Positions 23,406-34,904 of a stretch of 64,000 nt of DNA are shown here, one piece after another. The stretch's first letter is position 1; the number at the start of each line of letters is the position of its first letter. A program made the translations under genes and the position numbers. Under the pieces are notes generated by a model. That model saw nothing but the letters and a program-made list of their open reading frames with translations, was not told where the DNA came from and did no database searches. Origin of the DNA: Pseudisothecium myosuroides (lineage: Eukaryota > Streptophyta > Bryopsida > Hypnales > Lembophyllaceae); contig OX637288.1 of assembly GCA_951799445.1 (NCBI GenBank), positions 47,135,288-47,199,287 on the forward strand, written 5' to 3'.

Positions 23406-26400
23406 GGAGCAAGATCTTAGTGTATTTTGGGGTTTGTATTGTTGAGAAATTGCTTTGGTTGTGTGGTTAGGATTGTTTCAGTTGATGGTAATGTGGCAGG
23501 TGGTTTTTTTCGAAGGAAAGTTAGGTTCTTCCTGGGATTCAACTGGTTCTCTCTTTGGGTGTATTATGGTTTTTTTCTTCCTTTGCTTTAAGGTCTAGTC
23601 TGCTGTCATAGCTCGAAATTTTATTGATTGTAGCTTTGCTTTGCATTGGCATGTGTCCTCACCGACAGGATTGTGGTTTGTCTGGATTTGCTTTTTTAGG
23701 TCAATTTTATTGATTGCTATATTACTGATTGTATGTTTTGTTGAACCTGATTTTTTTATATTTAGTGAGCCTTGTGATGTTCCAAGTCTTTTGTATTATT
23801 TTTGACTGTGGTATGCACTGTGGTCATCTTGAATTTGTCTTTAATCGATGTTTTGTCTTTCGAAGTTGATTATTGGGCTTTGAGTTGTTAGGGATTCTTA
23901 CGTGACTGTGCTGGCTGTCGCTTTGACCATTTGTATCGGGACGGAGTCACGACTTCTGTGTTATGAATTGATGCTTTCTCGCTACATCAGAATACCGTTG
24001 ACACTGTACGAGCAGGGAAACTTTGGTGTTAAATTTGAACAATTTTCTTACTTGTTAGCTGTATTTCATGATTTTCGACTACCGTACCGACTTGTTCCTC
24101 TGGGTTTCTAGCTGGCATTTTTGTTTTCAATTGAATTCTACTTACTTCGTGCCCAATGTCTTGAGCTGCTTTGGTACTGGGTCATGCTTGTCTCTTGACT
24201 GTAATGAGCATCTGAGGGTGTCAGCAGTTTCTTGACAGTGCCAGTGTTTGTAGTCAGAAGAGGTGGCAGTGGTGACCGGCATACGAAGTGCGATTCCAGA
24301 ACGGCGTTGCAATATTCTACGAGGGTTTTAGTATTTCTTGAGTTAGTATTCCAGACCTCGTGGATTTTAGTTTCTTTCATTGAGGTTCTAGTTCCCAATC
24401 AATTTGTAACAGACTTTCTAAATTATGAACCTCATAGTGAGTTCTTGTGCAGGTTGAGCTGCGTTTATTTTGTAGAAAGAAGGTGCCTGGTGTGAACTAA
24501 GCTTGCTTATCAACAACTGCAAGCAGGAGTTTGTGAGGTCTGGCACCCCTACTCTGGACCAAGAGTGGTGACACTCTTCTGGGTGATCATTGTTAGGACT
24601 GAAATTGTGGATGCAAGTGAGCTTGTTAAGGACAGGAGTTGGGACAGCCATGTGTAAGTGGCAGGATGTAATGAGGAGACGGACTCACATGCCCAGATGC
24701 AACTCTGTCCCTCCAGGAAACAGAGCTGGCAGAGCAGGCAGCGCAGGCAGGGCAGGCAGGCAGGCCCAGGCAGGGACAGACAGACAGGAGGAAGCTTAGT
24801 TGGACACACTTCCTCATCATCTCCATCACCAGTTCACCACCCTTGCCACCAGTGGCACCATGTTCTTTTCTCCTTCGCTTGCTGCCCAGCCAAGTGATGA
24901 TGATGACAAAGAGTTATGTGTGTAATTCCACACTGGATGAGGGATTTGGCTGGATAGTGTTTGGTGATGTTGCCGTTCCACCAGACGATGATAAGGGAAT
25001 CATGTTTGTGGCCCACCCCAAGTCCACATTATTGTTCACAATGTGCACAGAATTACAGTAGCCTCTGAGGTTATTTTCGGCACATTTTTGTTGAATAATC
25101 ATTTTCAAATTGGATTGGGGGTTACGTAGTTCATTTTTTATTAATAAATTATTAGGCAACTATTAAATAGTTTGAACATGGTTCCTCTTACAATATTATG
25201 ATGTCTTAAGTTCATGATAGTTCTTGTTGGGAGTCACAACTCAATCCTCTGAGCATGCCTCTTTTGGATACTATTTGAATAAACTATGAATTTTCAAAGT
25301 GTTGGAAATCAGATGACATTCTCAATTATCTCAATTTCATGACATTTTCAATTATCTCGGACACTTGCCACAATATTATTGCCATGTATTACACTTGTCT
25401 AAACATTCAAACTATTTAAATTTGTCTTATGACCTTTTGCCAAGTAATCAAATTAATGGGGTTATAATGTATCTTGAAAATGGACCATGGGTTCTCCTGA
25501 ATAGAAGCTACACATTTTAGAATAGAAAAGAATATATCGGGATCTGTTTGCAAGCAAGTTGCAACTTTGTGTTAAAGTGGGTACACCCAAAATCACACCC
25601 TAATCGCCTAATCATTGCCTAATCGCACCCTGCCATCATCACTCTGTGTACATCTCCAAAATCAATATGTATGTATATTGAAGAAACAATTTTAGTACAT
25701 CAAAGAGTATACATACCAATTTTTTTCTAACCCTTCATAACTTTTGTATACATTATTCAAATGTTGCATTCTTTAGTGTGTTGAAACCTCTTTTCACTTG
25801 CCAACAAGAAAATAAGAAAATTTGACCAATATAATAGAGTTATTTGTAAAGTCCCCCCCACTTTGGGCATGACTTTTTTTGAAGTTGAGAAGGCAACCGT
25901 AGTTGAAGCGTCAAACTATTTTGCAAAATACTTATGTCACACGACTTCAAAAGTGGGGACCAAACTTTTTTAGGCACCATTTTGATGGAAAAATAAGTTT
26001 CATACCCACTTTTATTTTGACTTTTTTAACTCAACCGGCTTTTTCACAAAACTCATGGGTTTAAACCCCGGTTTAGTGTACTTTACGAATAACTCAAATA
26101 ACTAGACACCATTGCAAAAAGTGGCAGTTTGGGGTAGCCACATTACCTTATATACTGCCTCAGTGGTGATTGGTTGTGTTGAGAGAGCGTACTGATGTTG
26201 CCATTGCACCAGTAGCTCCATGATAAAAGAGATTGAACCATGTTTGTGTAAGTTATAATCTTTTTGGCAGCTAAGGCCATGGCCAGTCAACATTATGCCC
26301 ATTATTTGTGTATAAACAGTGCTCGATAATCATGTTGGCTACGTTGTCAAGTCCACCATACAATGATTCATGTGGGGGCATTTTAATTGCACTCTTTCCA

Positions 26401-26767
26401 ATTTCCAGCACACAGCAATGTATCAGTTTGAGAGTGAGGCCAAAGCAGAAAGCACACATTGGACCAATAGAATGGAATATGTTGGCCGGCTATTCAACAA
26501 CCATATAGGAAGTTGTGGCCCCTCAATAAGGCCCTCTACTTCTGTCGGCACACAATACTACTGTAGGTGACGAGGCCTGTATGGTGTAGGGGATGAGCAG
26601 TGTACAAATCCGATTTATCGAGACTGTTGGGAAACAAGTGAAGGGCAAATTTCTATTCAAGCATTGTGCAGGTCTGAGAATTCATGGAGCACAAGGTTGC
26701 TGCATGCCAAATTTTAAAATTTAGTAACCCCTGAAAAGTGACTCTCAGGTGATTTAAGGTGCACAAT
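23406..26767. other. Intergenic DNA with a GCAGG-type simple repeat
   Basis: No gene could be supported. At about 24725-24792 there is an imperfect GCAGGCAG/GACAGACAG simple repeat, which creates low-complexity frames in several phases. Two short segments (near 24950-25000 and 26190-26240) share a 'GATGTTGCCRTTSCACCAG' phrase, possibly remnants of one repeat. Confidence 0.45.
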
Positions 26768-26771
26768 TTAA

Positions 26772-26880
26772 CCCTTGAAGTCCCATTGACCCCTCGGGGA
26801 ACAAAATGGATTTTGGGCAGGTTCCTACAAGCTCAATTTCTAGTGAAACTTGCCAACAAAAAATCTGAAAATTTTATCTG
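26772..26880 (+). mobile_element. Truncated end of the TTAA-flanked piggyBac-like element
   Basis: Preceded by TTAA (26768-26771), it begins CCCTTGAAGTCCCATTGACC and continues CGGGGAACAAAATGG, TTTTGGGCAGGTTCCTAC. This matches the left end of the element at 33804 (CCCCTAAAGGACCATTGTCC, GGGCAGGTACCTAC). No matching right end was found; the rest is lost or replaced by the MITE at 26949. Confidence 0.6.
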
Positions 26881-26948
26881 TTCAATAATAATAATAACTA
26901 GGCACAATAGCAAAAAGTGGCGGTTTGGGGGGTACCCACCTTAGTGTA

Positions 26949-27257
26949 AGGTAGGGTTCTCTAAAGCGATTGTGCTCTAAAAGCGACTTCTAATACAGAG
27001 GTACATTTTGCTTTCTCCAATGTAGAAAACCAACAATGTATATTTTAGGAGGGGGTCGGTTTTAGTGACCACTGCATTTCAACTGCAATAATTTGTAACT
27101 ACTTCTGTGAAGGTCCAAAAAATATAAAACGACTTGGGTTAGATGCCCCCAATACCATTTTTCTTCCTACAAAAATTTACTGAAAATTGTTTGAAGGACT
27201 TTAGCTTCCCCAAAAGGCATTCATCTCTTAAATGGTCCGTTTAAGAGCAGACTACCT
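26949..27257. mobile_element. MITE, AGGTAG-TIR family, copy A
   Basis: 309 bp, left end AGGTAGGGTTCTCTAAAGCG, right end complement AGGTAGTCTGCTCTTAAA. The internal sequence matches 29073-29375 (GAGGTACATTT, GGTCGGTTTTAGTGACCACTG, CGACTTGGGTTAGATGCC, TTTAGCTTCCCC). Left flank is TA, right flank TG, consistent with a mutated TA duplication. Non-coding. Confidence 0.75.
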
Positions 27258-27941
27258 TGGCCACCTTGCTCAGTGAAAGTCTTGCAAGTCTTTCCACTTC
27301 TCAAAATCTTGCTGCAGGGAAGTAAAAGTATGATCCTGCTGTGGTTTTGTCAGACTCTGCAGATGCATGTTACCATTGCTGCCACTGGACTGGACTCTGT
27401 TAGGGAGTCGTCCTTTGTTGGCCCTGCCTAACGTAGGTAGGTAGGAATGATGTAACTTCAAAGTCCGTCGAAGGTTAAGCAATGGAACACTTGAAATGAA
27501 TGCATCCTGTACATCTTGGGTGACCATTCTGAGGACACACCTACTGACACGCCTACTGCAGCAGCAAAACTCTGCAAAGAGTCACTCTAAGCATTTGCAA
27601 ACTGGAGCCCTCAGGTGAACAATTGGGGAGAGGAGGCGTACTAATAATTCTCAGGTACAAACAACTTTCTGAAAGAACTTTAAGGAAGGGAGCAAGGAGT
27701 CCAGTGTTAACTTGTCGTGGACGCAGTGAGTGAGTGAGCTTATGATGTTTATGTTTCATCATATGTGTCATAAGGGTTCAAGGCTAGCTATTTGGAAATG
27801 TTTGCAGCTGTTTTCTGTGAGTTGTGAAACAGTTAAGCACTACAACACCGAGTCCCTTCACAAAACATCCGTGATTATGCCCCATAGTGCACCTGTAATA
27901 GTGCCAAGCACGATAATTTTGGGCAGGCCCGCGCTATTCAC

Positions 27942-27995
27942 ATAGTGGGACGCCCCACCATGAGGGTTTCATGTCATGGTGGGGCGTCCCACTAT
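27942..27995. repeat. Perfect 22-bp GC-rich hairpin with 10-base loop
   Basis: ATAGTGGGACGCCCCACC plus ATGA at 27942-27963 pairs base for base with 27974-27995; the loop is GGGTTTCATG. No longer transposon ends are evident around it. Confidence 0.9.
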
Positions 27996-28041
27996 ATGGA
28001 AAGCCTTATTTGACCAAGAATGAGACGGATTGAATATCAAC

Positions 28042-28164
28042 AAGGTAAGAATACCATAAACGGTGCCACATCCATAAATGGTTCCAATGTATATGTTCTT
28101 GTCATTTCAAGGCATCAATTGACAAGAACATGTATATAAGAACCGTTTATGGTATTCCTACCTT
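28042..28164. mobile_element. Foldback MITE, AGGTAG-TIR family, 123 bp
   Basis: The arms AAGGTAAGAATACCATAAAC... and the complement of GTTTATGGTATTCCTACCTT pair along most of their length, with a second paired part TGTATATGTTCTTGTCA. The ends match those of the MITE at 4537. Right flank is TA; the left flank is CA. Confidence 0.7.
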
Positions 28165-28237
28165 ACAACATGGAATCTTTAAACATGAAGAATTTCAAAT
28201 TTAGTTGTTGCCATTGAACTGAACAACAAGCCATATA

Positions 28238-28460
28238 AGGGAGAAGCACCCCAAACCAAAAGTGTACCCAATTACAATAATTTCTAGACATAGTAGTCAT
28301 TCTAGAACGTAAATCTAAGTAGACCCACAAATAGCTTATCATTTTGGTCAACAAACAGTAAGCTATATCTATGGTCTACCTAGATTTATGTTCTAGAATG
28401 ACTACCATGTTTAGAAATTATCGCAATTAGGTACACTGTTGGTTTGGGGGGCTTCTCCCT
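28238..28460. mobile_element. Foldback MITE with 88-bp arms, 223 bp
   Basis: Left arm 28238-28325 and right arm 28373-28460 are inverted copies with about 9 mismatches in 88. The ends are AGGGAGAAGC and the element is flanked by TA on both sides (28236-28237, 28461-28462). The loop is 47 bases. It fits a Stowaway-like element and would form a long RNA hairpin if transcribed. Confidence 0.85.
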
Positions 28461-28535
28461 TACTAACCAAATTGCAAACCTGTTTCTGATCTACAAGGAA
28501 ACTTGCCTAAAATGAGAGTCTAGGGTCAATTTCAA

Positions 28536-28850
28536 GTGTACAAAATTTTCAGCAGTATAAAAATTCGTAGTCTATCCACATGGAGTCAAAAGAAATTCAT
28601 GCTTAAAAAATTGGAGTCCCTTTCCGACTCCCAACAAAAAAAAAGGCCAGCAGGCTGTACAGCAATGGACTCTGCACTCTGGATGATGGCTCATGATGCC
28701 TGTACAAAACTTTTGGGAGATGCAAGGACAACTGAATTGGGAACAACGCAAAGAAAAATCAACTGGCTGCAGAAACTGCTCCAGGTGGGTCTGGAACAAA
28801 ATCGTCAAAAATTGAGTGCCTTTGGTGAATACAATATTTGGTTGAAGTAA
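28536..28850 (+). other. Unassigned open frame and flanking intergenic DNA
   Basis: A plus-strand frame of about 100 codons (contains SALWMMAHDACTKLLGDAR and INWLQKLLQVGLEQ) has a less random look than its neighbours, but I recognise no family, start context or splice signal. It may be a relic or chance. Confidence 0.2.
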
Positions 28851-29015
28851 TAAAAAAACCTCCATGAGATCAGAACCAGGCTGCTACATTTCCCAATCAA
28901 GGTGGGGTGGGTGCGAGTTTAAAAAAAAATAGATAATAAGAAAGTAGAGGAAGAAATAAACTTTCTTTGAAAAAACAAACAATCCTTTGTTCAAAGGCCA
29001 ACCATTGATACTCAG

Positions 29016-29065
29016 ATGTACAAAACATTGGTTGTAGTGGATGCGGTGACCAATGTTTTGTACAT
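29016..29065. repeat. Perfect 17-bp inverted repeat beside a MITE
   Basis: ATGTACAAAACATTGGT (29016-29032) and its exact complement (29049-29065) are separated by 16 bases. The right arm ends 7 bases before the MITE at 29073. Confidence 0.85.
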
Positions 29066-29072
29066 GTGACCA

Positions 29073-29375
29073 AGGTAGTCTGCTCTAAAAGCGAGCGGGC
29101 TCTAAAACTGAACATGGCACAGAGGTACATTTTTCTTTCTTCAATGTACCAATAGTACACATTTCAGGAGGTGGTCGGTTTTAGTGACCACTGCGTTTCA
29201 ACTTCAAAAATTTGTAACTAATTCTATGAAGGTTTAAAAAAAAATGAAACGACTTGGGTTAGATGCCAATTCCATTTTTGTTCCTCTAGAAATTAATTGA
29301 AAATTGTTTCAAAGAGTTTAGCTTCCCCGAAAAGGCAAACAGTTCTTAAATGGTCACTTTAAGAGCAGATTACCT
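29073..29375. mobile_element. MITE, AGGTAG-TIR family, copy B
   Basis: 303 bp, with left end AGGTAGTCTGCTCTAAAAGCG-like and right end complement AGGTAATCTGCTCTTAAAG. The whole length aligns with 26949-27257 in the same orientation. Flanks are CA and TT, so the expected TA duplication is not preserved. Confidence 0.75.
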
Positions 29376-32300
29376 TTCCTATTTTTTTTATTTTTTTTAT
29401 TTTTTCATTTGTTTGATTGCCCTATGACCTTATTTGGGAATACGACCTTATTTGGGTGTAGGAAGTGAGCACTTTGTCTTCTATTTGGATGAAGGAGGTT
29501 AGTCCTATATTCAATTGTTTTTTTGGAGGTGAGGAGACTTTTTTGTTGGTGTTTGTGTTGGAAGGTAATGATGGTTTTAATTTTGTGAGAAGTAAATGAA
29601 GCTTCTTTAGTAGATGTGAGTAATTTCAATTCTCATTTTTAGAATGAAAGGGATATACGTGTTTTGTTGTCATAGGAACTAAAAGTCAAACTTGTTTGCT
29701 TGTGTAGTTTTGAATAAAGTCATGGCAATGATACTCAAGGAAAATAAATAGAAGGTCGATCAATGAAGTACACTATAATCAAGATACAAAAAGGTCACTA
29801 TATATTGAACAATTATCATTCTTTTAAAAAAATCAATCTTGGATCTAACTTGCATCATTTCTAATGGTGAACGCCTTAGTAGAGAGGACTTTGGAGTTTG
29901 TAGACCCTGGGAACTCCATCAACATTAGGAACTTCAAGGCATGCCAATCTAGTGCATGCATTGAAACACTATCAAGATAATTTGGTGCCAACCTCTATGC
30001 AACCTCAGTGTCAAAATGATTGGAAAAATGACACTGAAATGGCCTCTGCTATCAAAATGGCATCAAATTGGATTGGCCCAACTTTTTTGATGAAAGATTT
30101 GTTCAAGGCTTGAATAGCACATGAATTTGGTGTAAAAGTTGAAGTTGAAATTCTATCATTAGCAACAATAACAAAGACATCCAAGGATCTAAAGGTACAT
30201 GAATTTGGTGTAAAAGTTGAAGTTGGAATTCTATCATTAGCAACAATAACAAAGACATCCAAGGATCCAAAGGTATAGGAATAGTACGGATGTTACTTTG
30301 TGGAGTAGAATTCATGATTGCATTGGAAGCTTATAAAACGTATATTTTGAAAGTTTTCAACTTATAGAATGAATATAATACAAATTGTATTCTTTATTAT
30401 GCAATAATAAATATTATAGTGAGTCATATATTAGAAACATTTGGCAATTGTTGATAATATATAATTGCTAAAAATAGCAATTATGTGTTGAAAACATAAA
30501 AATAAGCCTATTGTTGGATCCTAACTACAAGGATTTGTCTTCTTATGTATGATAGAGGGTGATTGCAAGAAACACTTGCTACTTTCATCATGTTTTTACA
30601 ATACTCATGTTTTTGGGATACTATAAATTTTTTTAAATAATTTTAAATTTTTTGTAAAAATACGGTCAATGTGTACAACTTTAAGAAGACTATACCCTAG
30701 AAATATAAAGCATAGACAAATTCTCTAAGTAGGAGAATTGAAAAAATAATAAATCTCAAAAAACATGTATTTTAATGTTTGAATTAGTAAAAAATAGTTT
30801 TAAGAAAAATTTAAAAAAATAGGTTATTTGTAACAACTCTAGAGATGGTCATTCACTAAAAGAACCACTAAGATAATATTTTACATGTTTTGAAATGCAA
30901 GTAGATAGAAGCCCACTTTGTGGACTTTCATACAACACACAATTAATTAATTTTGTAATTCCTGTGAACACTAGCTGCATGTCTACTACAAGACCATACA
31001 CTCCAAATTAGCGCTTTGAATTCGTTTTTTGGGGTCCTAAATAGTACTAAATCCCCCAAATTAGCAAGTGTGACAAAAATTGGGGGCTATTTTTAGATAA
31101 CAAAGCATTTTTGAAAAACAAAAAAAATAGCCAAAGTTTATAATAGTCATACATACCTCACCTATGAATTTTGAGTCATTTGGAACTAGAATACAAAAGT
31201 TATGGCCAAAAAACAAACCAACAGGTAGAATGTGACGAAAAATAGTCCATGCATTTCTTGCAATTGCCCTAGAGACTGACTTATAGCAAAGAGGACCTTA
31301 GCAATGATGGAAGACTACTTTTAAAGAAATTAAAATCTTATTGTACCATTTGAATACAACTAGTGCACTTAGCCGAGTTCAAAATGCTTAATTTGGTAGC
31401 TACTTTTTTGTTGAGAAAATTCATTGTTATTAGACTTGTCAATTTTTTAATATGCTTTTGTAGCAAAGAAAATTCCAATGCAATAAAGAATTCCTTGTTT
31501 AGATACCATATACACATGTTACAAAGGATTATAATTTTACTAGTAGACATTCTACAGTCCCTTAATGTTTCTTCAACTATAGTTAAATATGACTTGAGAA
31601 GATACATACAAGTTCATTATACAATCAAAGTAGTGCTTTTGGATCCCTAAGCAATTTTAGGCATTCTTTCTTTACAAGATTTCATTGGGATGCATTTTGA
31701 GAGTTTATATTATGAGTAGCTTATGTAGAAGATGCATGCAAAGGTAATACTAAGAAGAACAAATAATTTTATTACTTATAAATAATATCATTATTAATAG
31801 CACCTGGTGGTCAAGGTTACCAAAAATTATTTTAAAAAAACAATTGTCAATATGGGGGGATTATCTTTTCTAATTTATTTTTTATTTTTATGGAAAATGA
31901 AGCAATTTTCTATGTTAAAACATCTTTCAGAATACATTTTTCAACTTCGAAGTAAATATTTAGCAGAAAATGCCGGCCTTGATTGCCACGTATGATAATA
32001 CATCCTCCTCCTTGTTTAGATTTCCATTTTGATATTTTCCATGTTTGACTTTTAGTATGTGTTAGAGTTTGTATTACAAGGGACAAATTCCAGTTATGTT
32101 TTAACACAAAAAAATTCAAAAGGATGAAGTTCAATTTCTTGCTTTGATGCTTTGAGGTCGGGGAGTGCACTCACATTTTTTTGTATTGTTAGTGTGCAAT
32201 CAAATGAAGAGTTATTATAATTACCTTGGTCCTAAATTTTACATAATTCTTAGAAGCAGATCAGCATCACCATAATGGAATATTTGAAGTTATAAATAAT

Positions 32301-32916
32301 GAAGGGTAGGTGGATAATGCTAAGTATTATCTATTTTCCCCCCTACAATAGCCTTGTCAAACCTCCCTCCATTTGAACCTTTAAGAACTACTACAAATTT
32401 GGCAGAAGTATCCAAGGCATGATCCTATGTACTCTACAGGATGACGAACAACAATGACAGTGGATGTAAAGGAGGATGAATTGATTTTGGATGATGTTTA
32501 GTCCACTTTAGGGATTCCACAATTTTGAAGAATTGGGGTTGCGGGGGTGGTGTTGGCATGCCGTACAATGAGGGATTTTTGCTTTGTTTTTTGAATGCTC
32601 AAAGAGGCGTTCTAGAATTTATATTAGAAGGAAATGCGGTTTGGGTTGAAGGTGCTTACGGTTGATTTGGGGTATGATTGTGACTGAGGGGATTGAGGTG
32701 GAATGTGGCTGCAGTGTTTGTGTGAGTAGGCTTAAGGTTTAGGACTTTCAATAGCAACCTTAGGGTTTGATATTTTGGGACAATAGAAGGTTGGGTATAT
32801 ATAGTAGTAGATAGGATTTGGAATTTGGACTAGGTATGGCTGCAAATATATTCGATAGGGTCACATTGTGGATGCTGGATCGGAGGTCATAGATCCTACA
32901 GACTTCGGAATGGCCA
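29376..32916. other. Gene-poor stretch
   Basis: No gene could be supported. A plus-strand coding-like relic runs near 29870-30330 with stops (see the 78-bp duplication). The pair of overlapping frames at 31338-31650 is AT-rich; the minus frame has a vague likeness to the end of a copia polyprotein, but too weak to call. Confidence 0.4.
30119..30274 (+). repeat. 78-bp in-frame tandem duplication
   Basis: Units at 30119-30196 and 30197-30274 differ at a few positions. The unit is 26 codons, and on the plus strand reads HEFGVKVEVEILSLATITK followed by TSKDLKV, then the same again. Upstream text in the same strand has stops, so it sits in a probable coding relic. Confidence 0.8.
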
Positions 32917-33515
32917 ATGGTGGAGGCACTCAGGTTTACCTTAGAATCGAATAACATTTTGAAATCGCCATTTGATTTTTGGAATGCCAAAGATAAAGGG
33001 TGCGTGAGGAAGAAGTTGGAGCGGCTGAACAAGTTCTGTAAAGAGGTGTATGTGATTCAGCTCAAAGAAGGAGAGAGTGATGCAAGCAAGCGGTGTCAAC
33101 TTTGAGATGGGTCCTTCAGTCTAATTAATTACTGTGGAGGTTGCCACTGCCGTGGAAGAAGTGCACTTTATTGAAGTCAAAGGAGAGGATCTACCAATTC
33201 TGCCGGTTCGGCTCATTTAAGATGAGCAACAATATAGACTCTTCTGAAGTTGACAAAAACCCTCTTAAATATGAGTTTTTAGTGAATGATGTCGAGGATT
33301 GGTATTTGGAACTGGCAAAGAAGTTGGGGGTAGGGTTGAAGTGGGTTGCCAAGGATGACTACGACTAGTGGTTGAAGACATTTCACGTAAATGACAATGG
33401 AGTTGTGAAATTATAGTGTGTTGAGTGCAAGAAAGATTGCAAGGGTTGTAGCAAGGACTACACCAAATCACAAATTGACAACTTGTTCAACAATTTAGGC
33501 GATTGCATATTGTAA
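32917..33515 (+). pseudogene. Coding relic with a Cys-rich CX2CX3CX2C motif
   Basis: The plus strand shows MVEALRFTLESNNILKSPFD... then a second frame with DVEDWYLELAKKLGVGLKWV, DYD-stop-WLKTFHVNDNGVVKL-stop-CVECKKDCKGCSKDYTKSQ and ending LGDCIL-stop. The two TAG stops are in one continuous frame, as expected from point mutations of GAG or CAG. The Cys spacing suggests a zinc-binding N-terminal domain, perhaps of a transposase. I do not recognise the family. It lies about 290 bases left of the TTAA-flanked element but is not inside it. Confidence 0.4.
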
Positions 33516-33803
33516 ACACAACTCCAACTATTGCGCTGCGAAGGAAGAGTCTCTCCGAGTTTATAAACGCCATATCTCTAGTAATTGTCTCACATTCAAT
33601 CTGCTGTGCAACTCCTCTACCTATTGACATGAGTTTTGTGCAATGTGCCTGGGGTGCGACAAATGTACACAAAAGGTAGCAAGGATCATGCCTTTTGAGC
33701 AATAGATATGTGCTATGATGAGCTTCACCATCTAATTTCATGTAGCCGGCTTCATTCTTATTTGATGTTGCTTGGTCTTGCGTGACAGGAATCTCACGTT
33801 TAA

Positions 33804-34736
33804 CCCCTAAAGGACCATTGTCCCTACGGGGGACAAATGCGTTTTCGGGCAGGTACCTACGGGCTGAAATTTTCTCCTAATTTTTTGAAACTTTTTTTGG
33901 AGGTAGAAAAACTGATTAGCTTCAAGGGAATATAATTTTTTTCACAATCGGTGCCCGGGAAAAAAAGTTATGACCATATAAGCTCAAAACAGGCTACGGG
34001 GGGCAGCTCGGGCAGCAAAAAAAAAAGGGACAAAAATTTGAATTTTTTTTTTAATATTTTTTTTCTCATAGATTATATTTTTGGCTTTCCGGAAAGCTTT
34101 GATTCATTTCATTTGGATATGTTATGAGAAAGTTATAGACATTCTTGTTTTTCGGGCAGTTAAAGTATCTTCTTGAAAAAAAATAACTTTGGGATTCATT
34201 TCTGAATGCAATTTTTCAAATTTTTCAAATTTTTTTTTTTGGATGGTCTGATTTACTTGTTAGAACAATCTCACCATTGGGATTAGTGCATTTTAATTCC
34301 ATCTAAAATATATGAATGTTTTAGATTTTCCTTCTATCTTGTACCCACATCTACTTAACAAATTTTTTAAGAATGATAATTAAGTTTTTTTTTAATATTA
34401 TTTTTTTTCTAGACTCTCAACTCAATTCTCCACTATAAAAAATAAAAGCTCAAAACTCTGTAGTGCAAAAATTTTAAGTTAAAAATGTTTAAAGTCAAAA
34501 AATCTAGTCCCGCAATGTGCTGAAAAACTTGTTTTTTTCACTTTAAATGCAAATATCTTGCAATCTGTGTGGTCAAAAATTCTAAAAAAAATTCCACACA
34601 TTCTTATACTAGTTAGGTGTAAGATCCTACGGTTGGATGTGGAAAAAAAACATTTTTCAATTTTTTTAATTCTTTGCTATAGAAATGGCAGTTTTCAGTG
34701 TTTTTTGGCAGAAAAAAGGCCTCGGTCCTTTAGGGG
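33804..34736. mobile_element. TTAA-flanked piggyBac-like non-autonomous element, copy 1
   Basis: 933 bp bounded by TTAA on both sides (33800-33803, 34737-34740). The ends CCCCTAAAGGACC and GGTCCTTTAGGGG are perfect 13-bp inverted repeats. There is no transposase frame inside. Internal sequence aligns with the element at 44376-45297 in inverted orientation (AACCGTAGGAT, ATTGCAAGATA, CTGCCATTTCTA). A TTAA target and CCC-starting termini are the marks of the piggyBac superfamily; assignment is inferred without a transposase. Confidence 0.65.
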
Positions 34737-34904
34737 TTAAATATGTACAATGACAAATTTTATGCCAAAAAACAAATCCTCTTAGATGTTCACTATTGTT
34801 TGAAGTGCACAATTCTCAAGATATCACTCGATTTGGAGAAAGATGTGCCTCAAAAACAGTTTAAAGTAATATCGTTTTCGCCGTGAGTGTCATCTTCTTC
34901 TAAT

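Noticed and set aside
26772..27473. A complete third TTAA-flanked element ending near 27473
   Set aside because: A TTAA occurs there after a weak terminal likeness, but the internal sequence is taken up by an unrelated MITE and no shared right-end sequence is visible.
31338..31650. Copia-type polyprotein end
   Set aside because: Only a vague likeness in an AT-rich frame; key motifs could not be placed.
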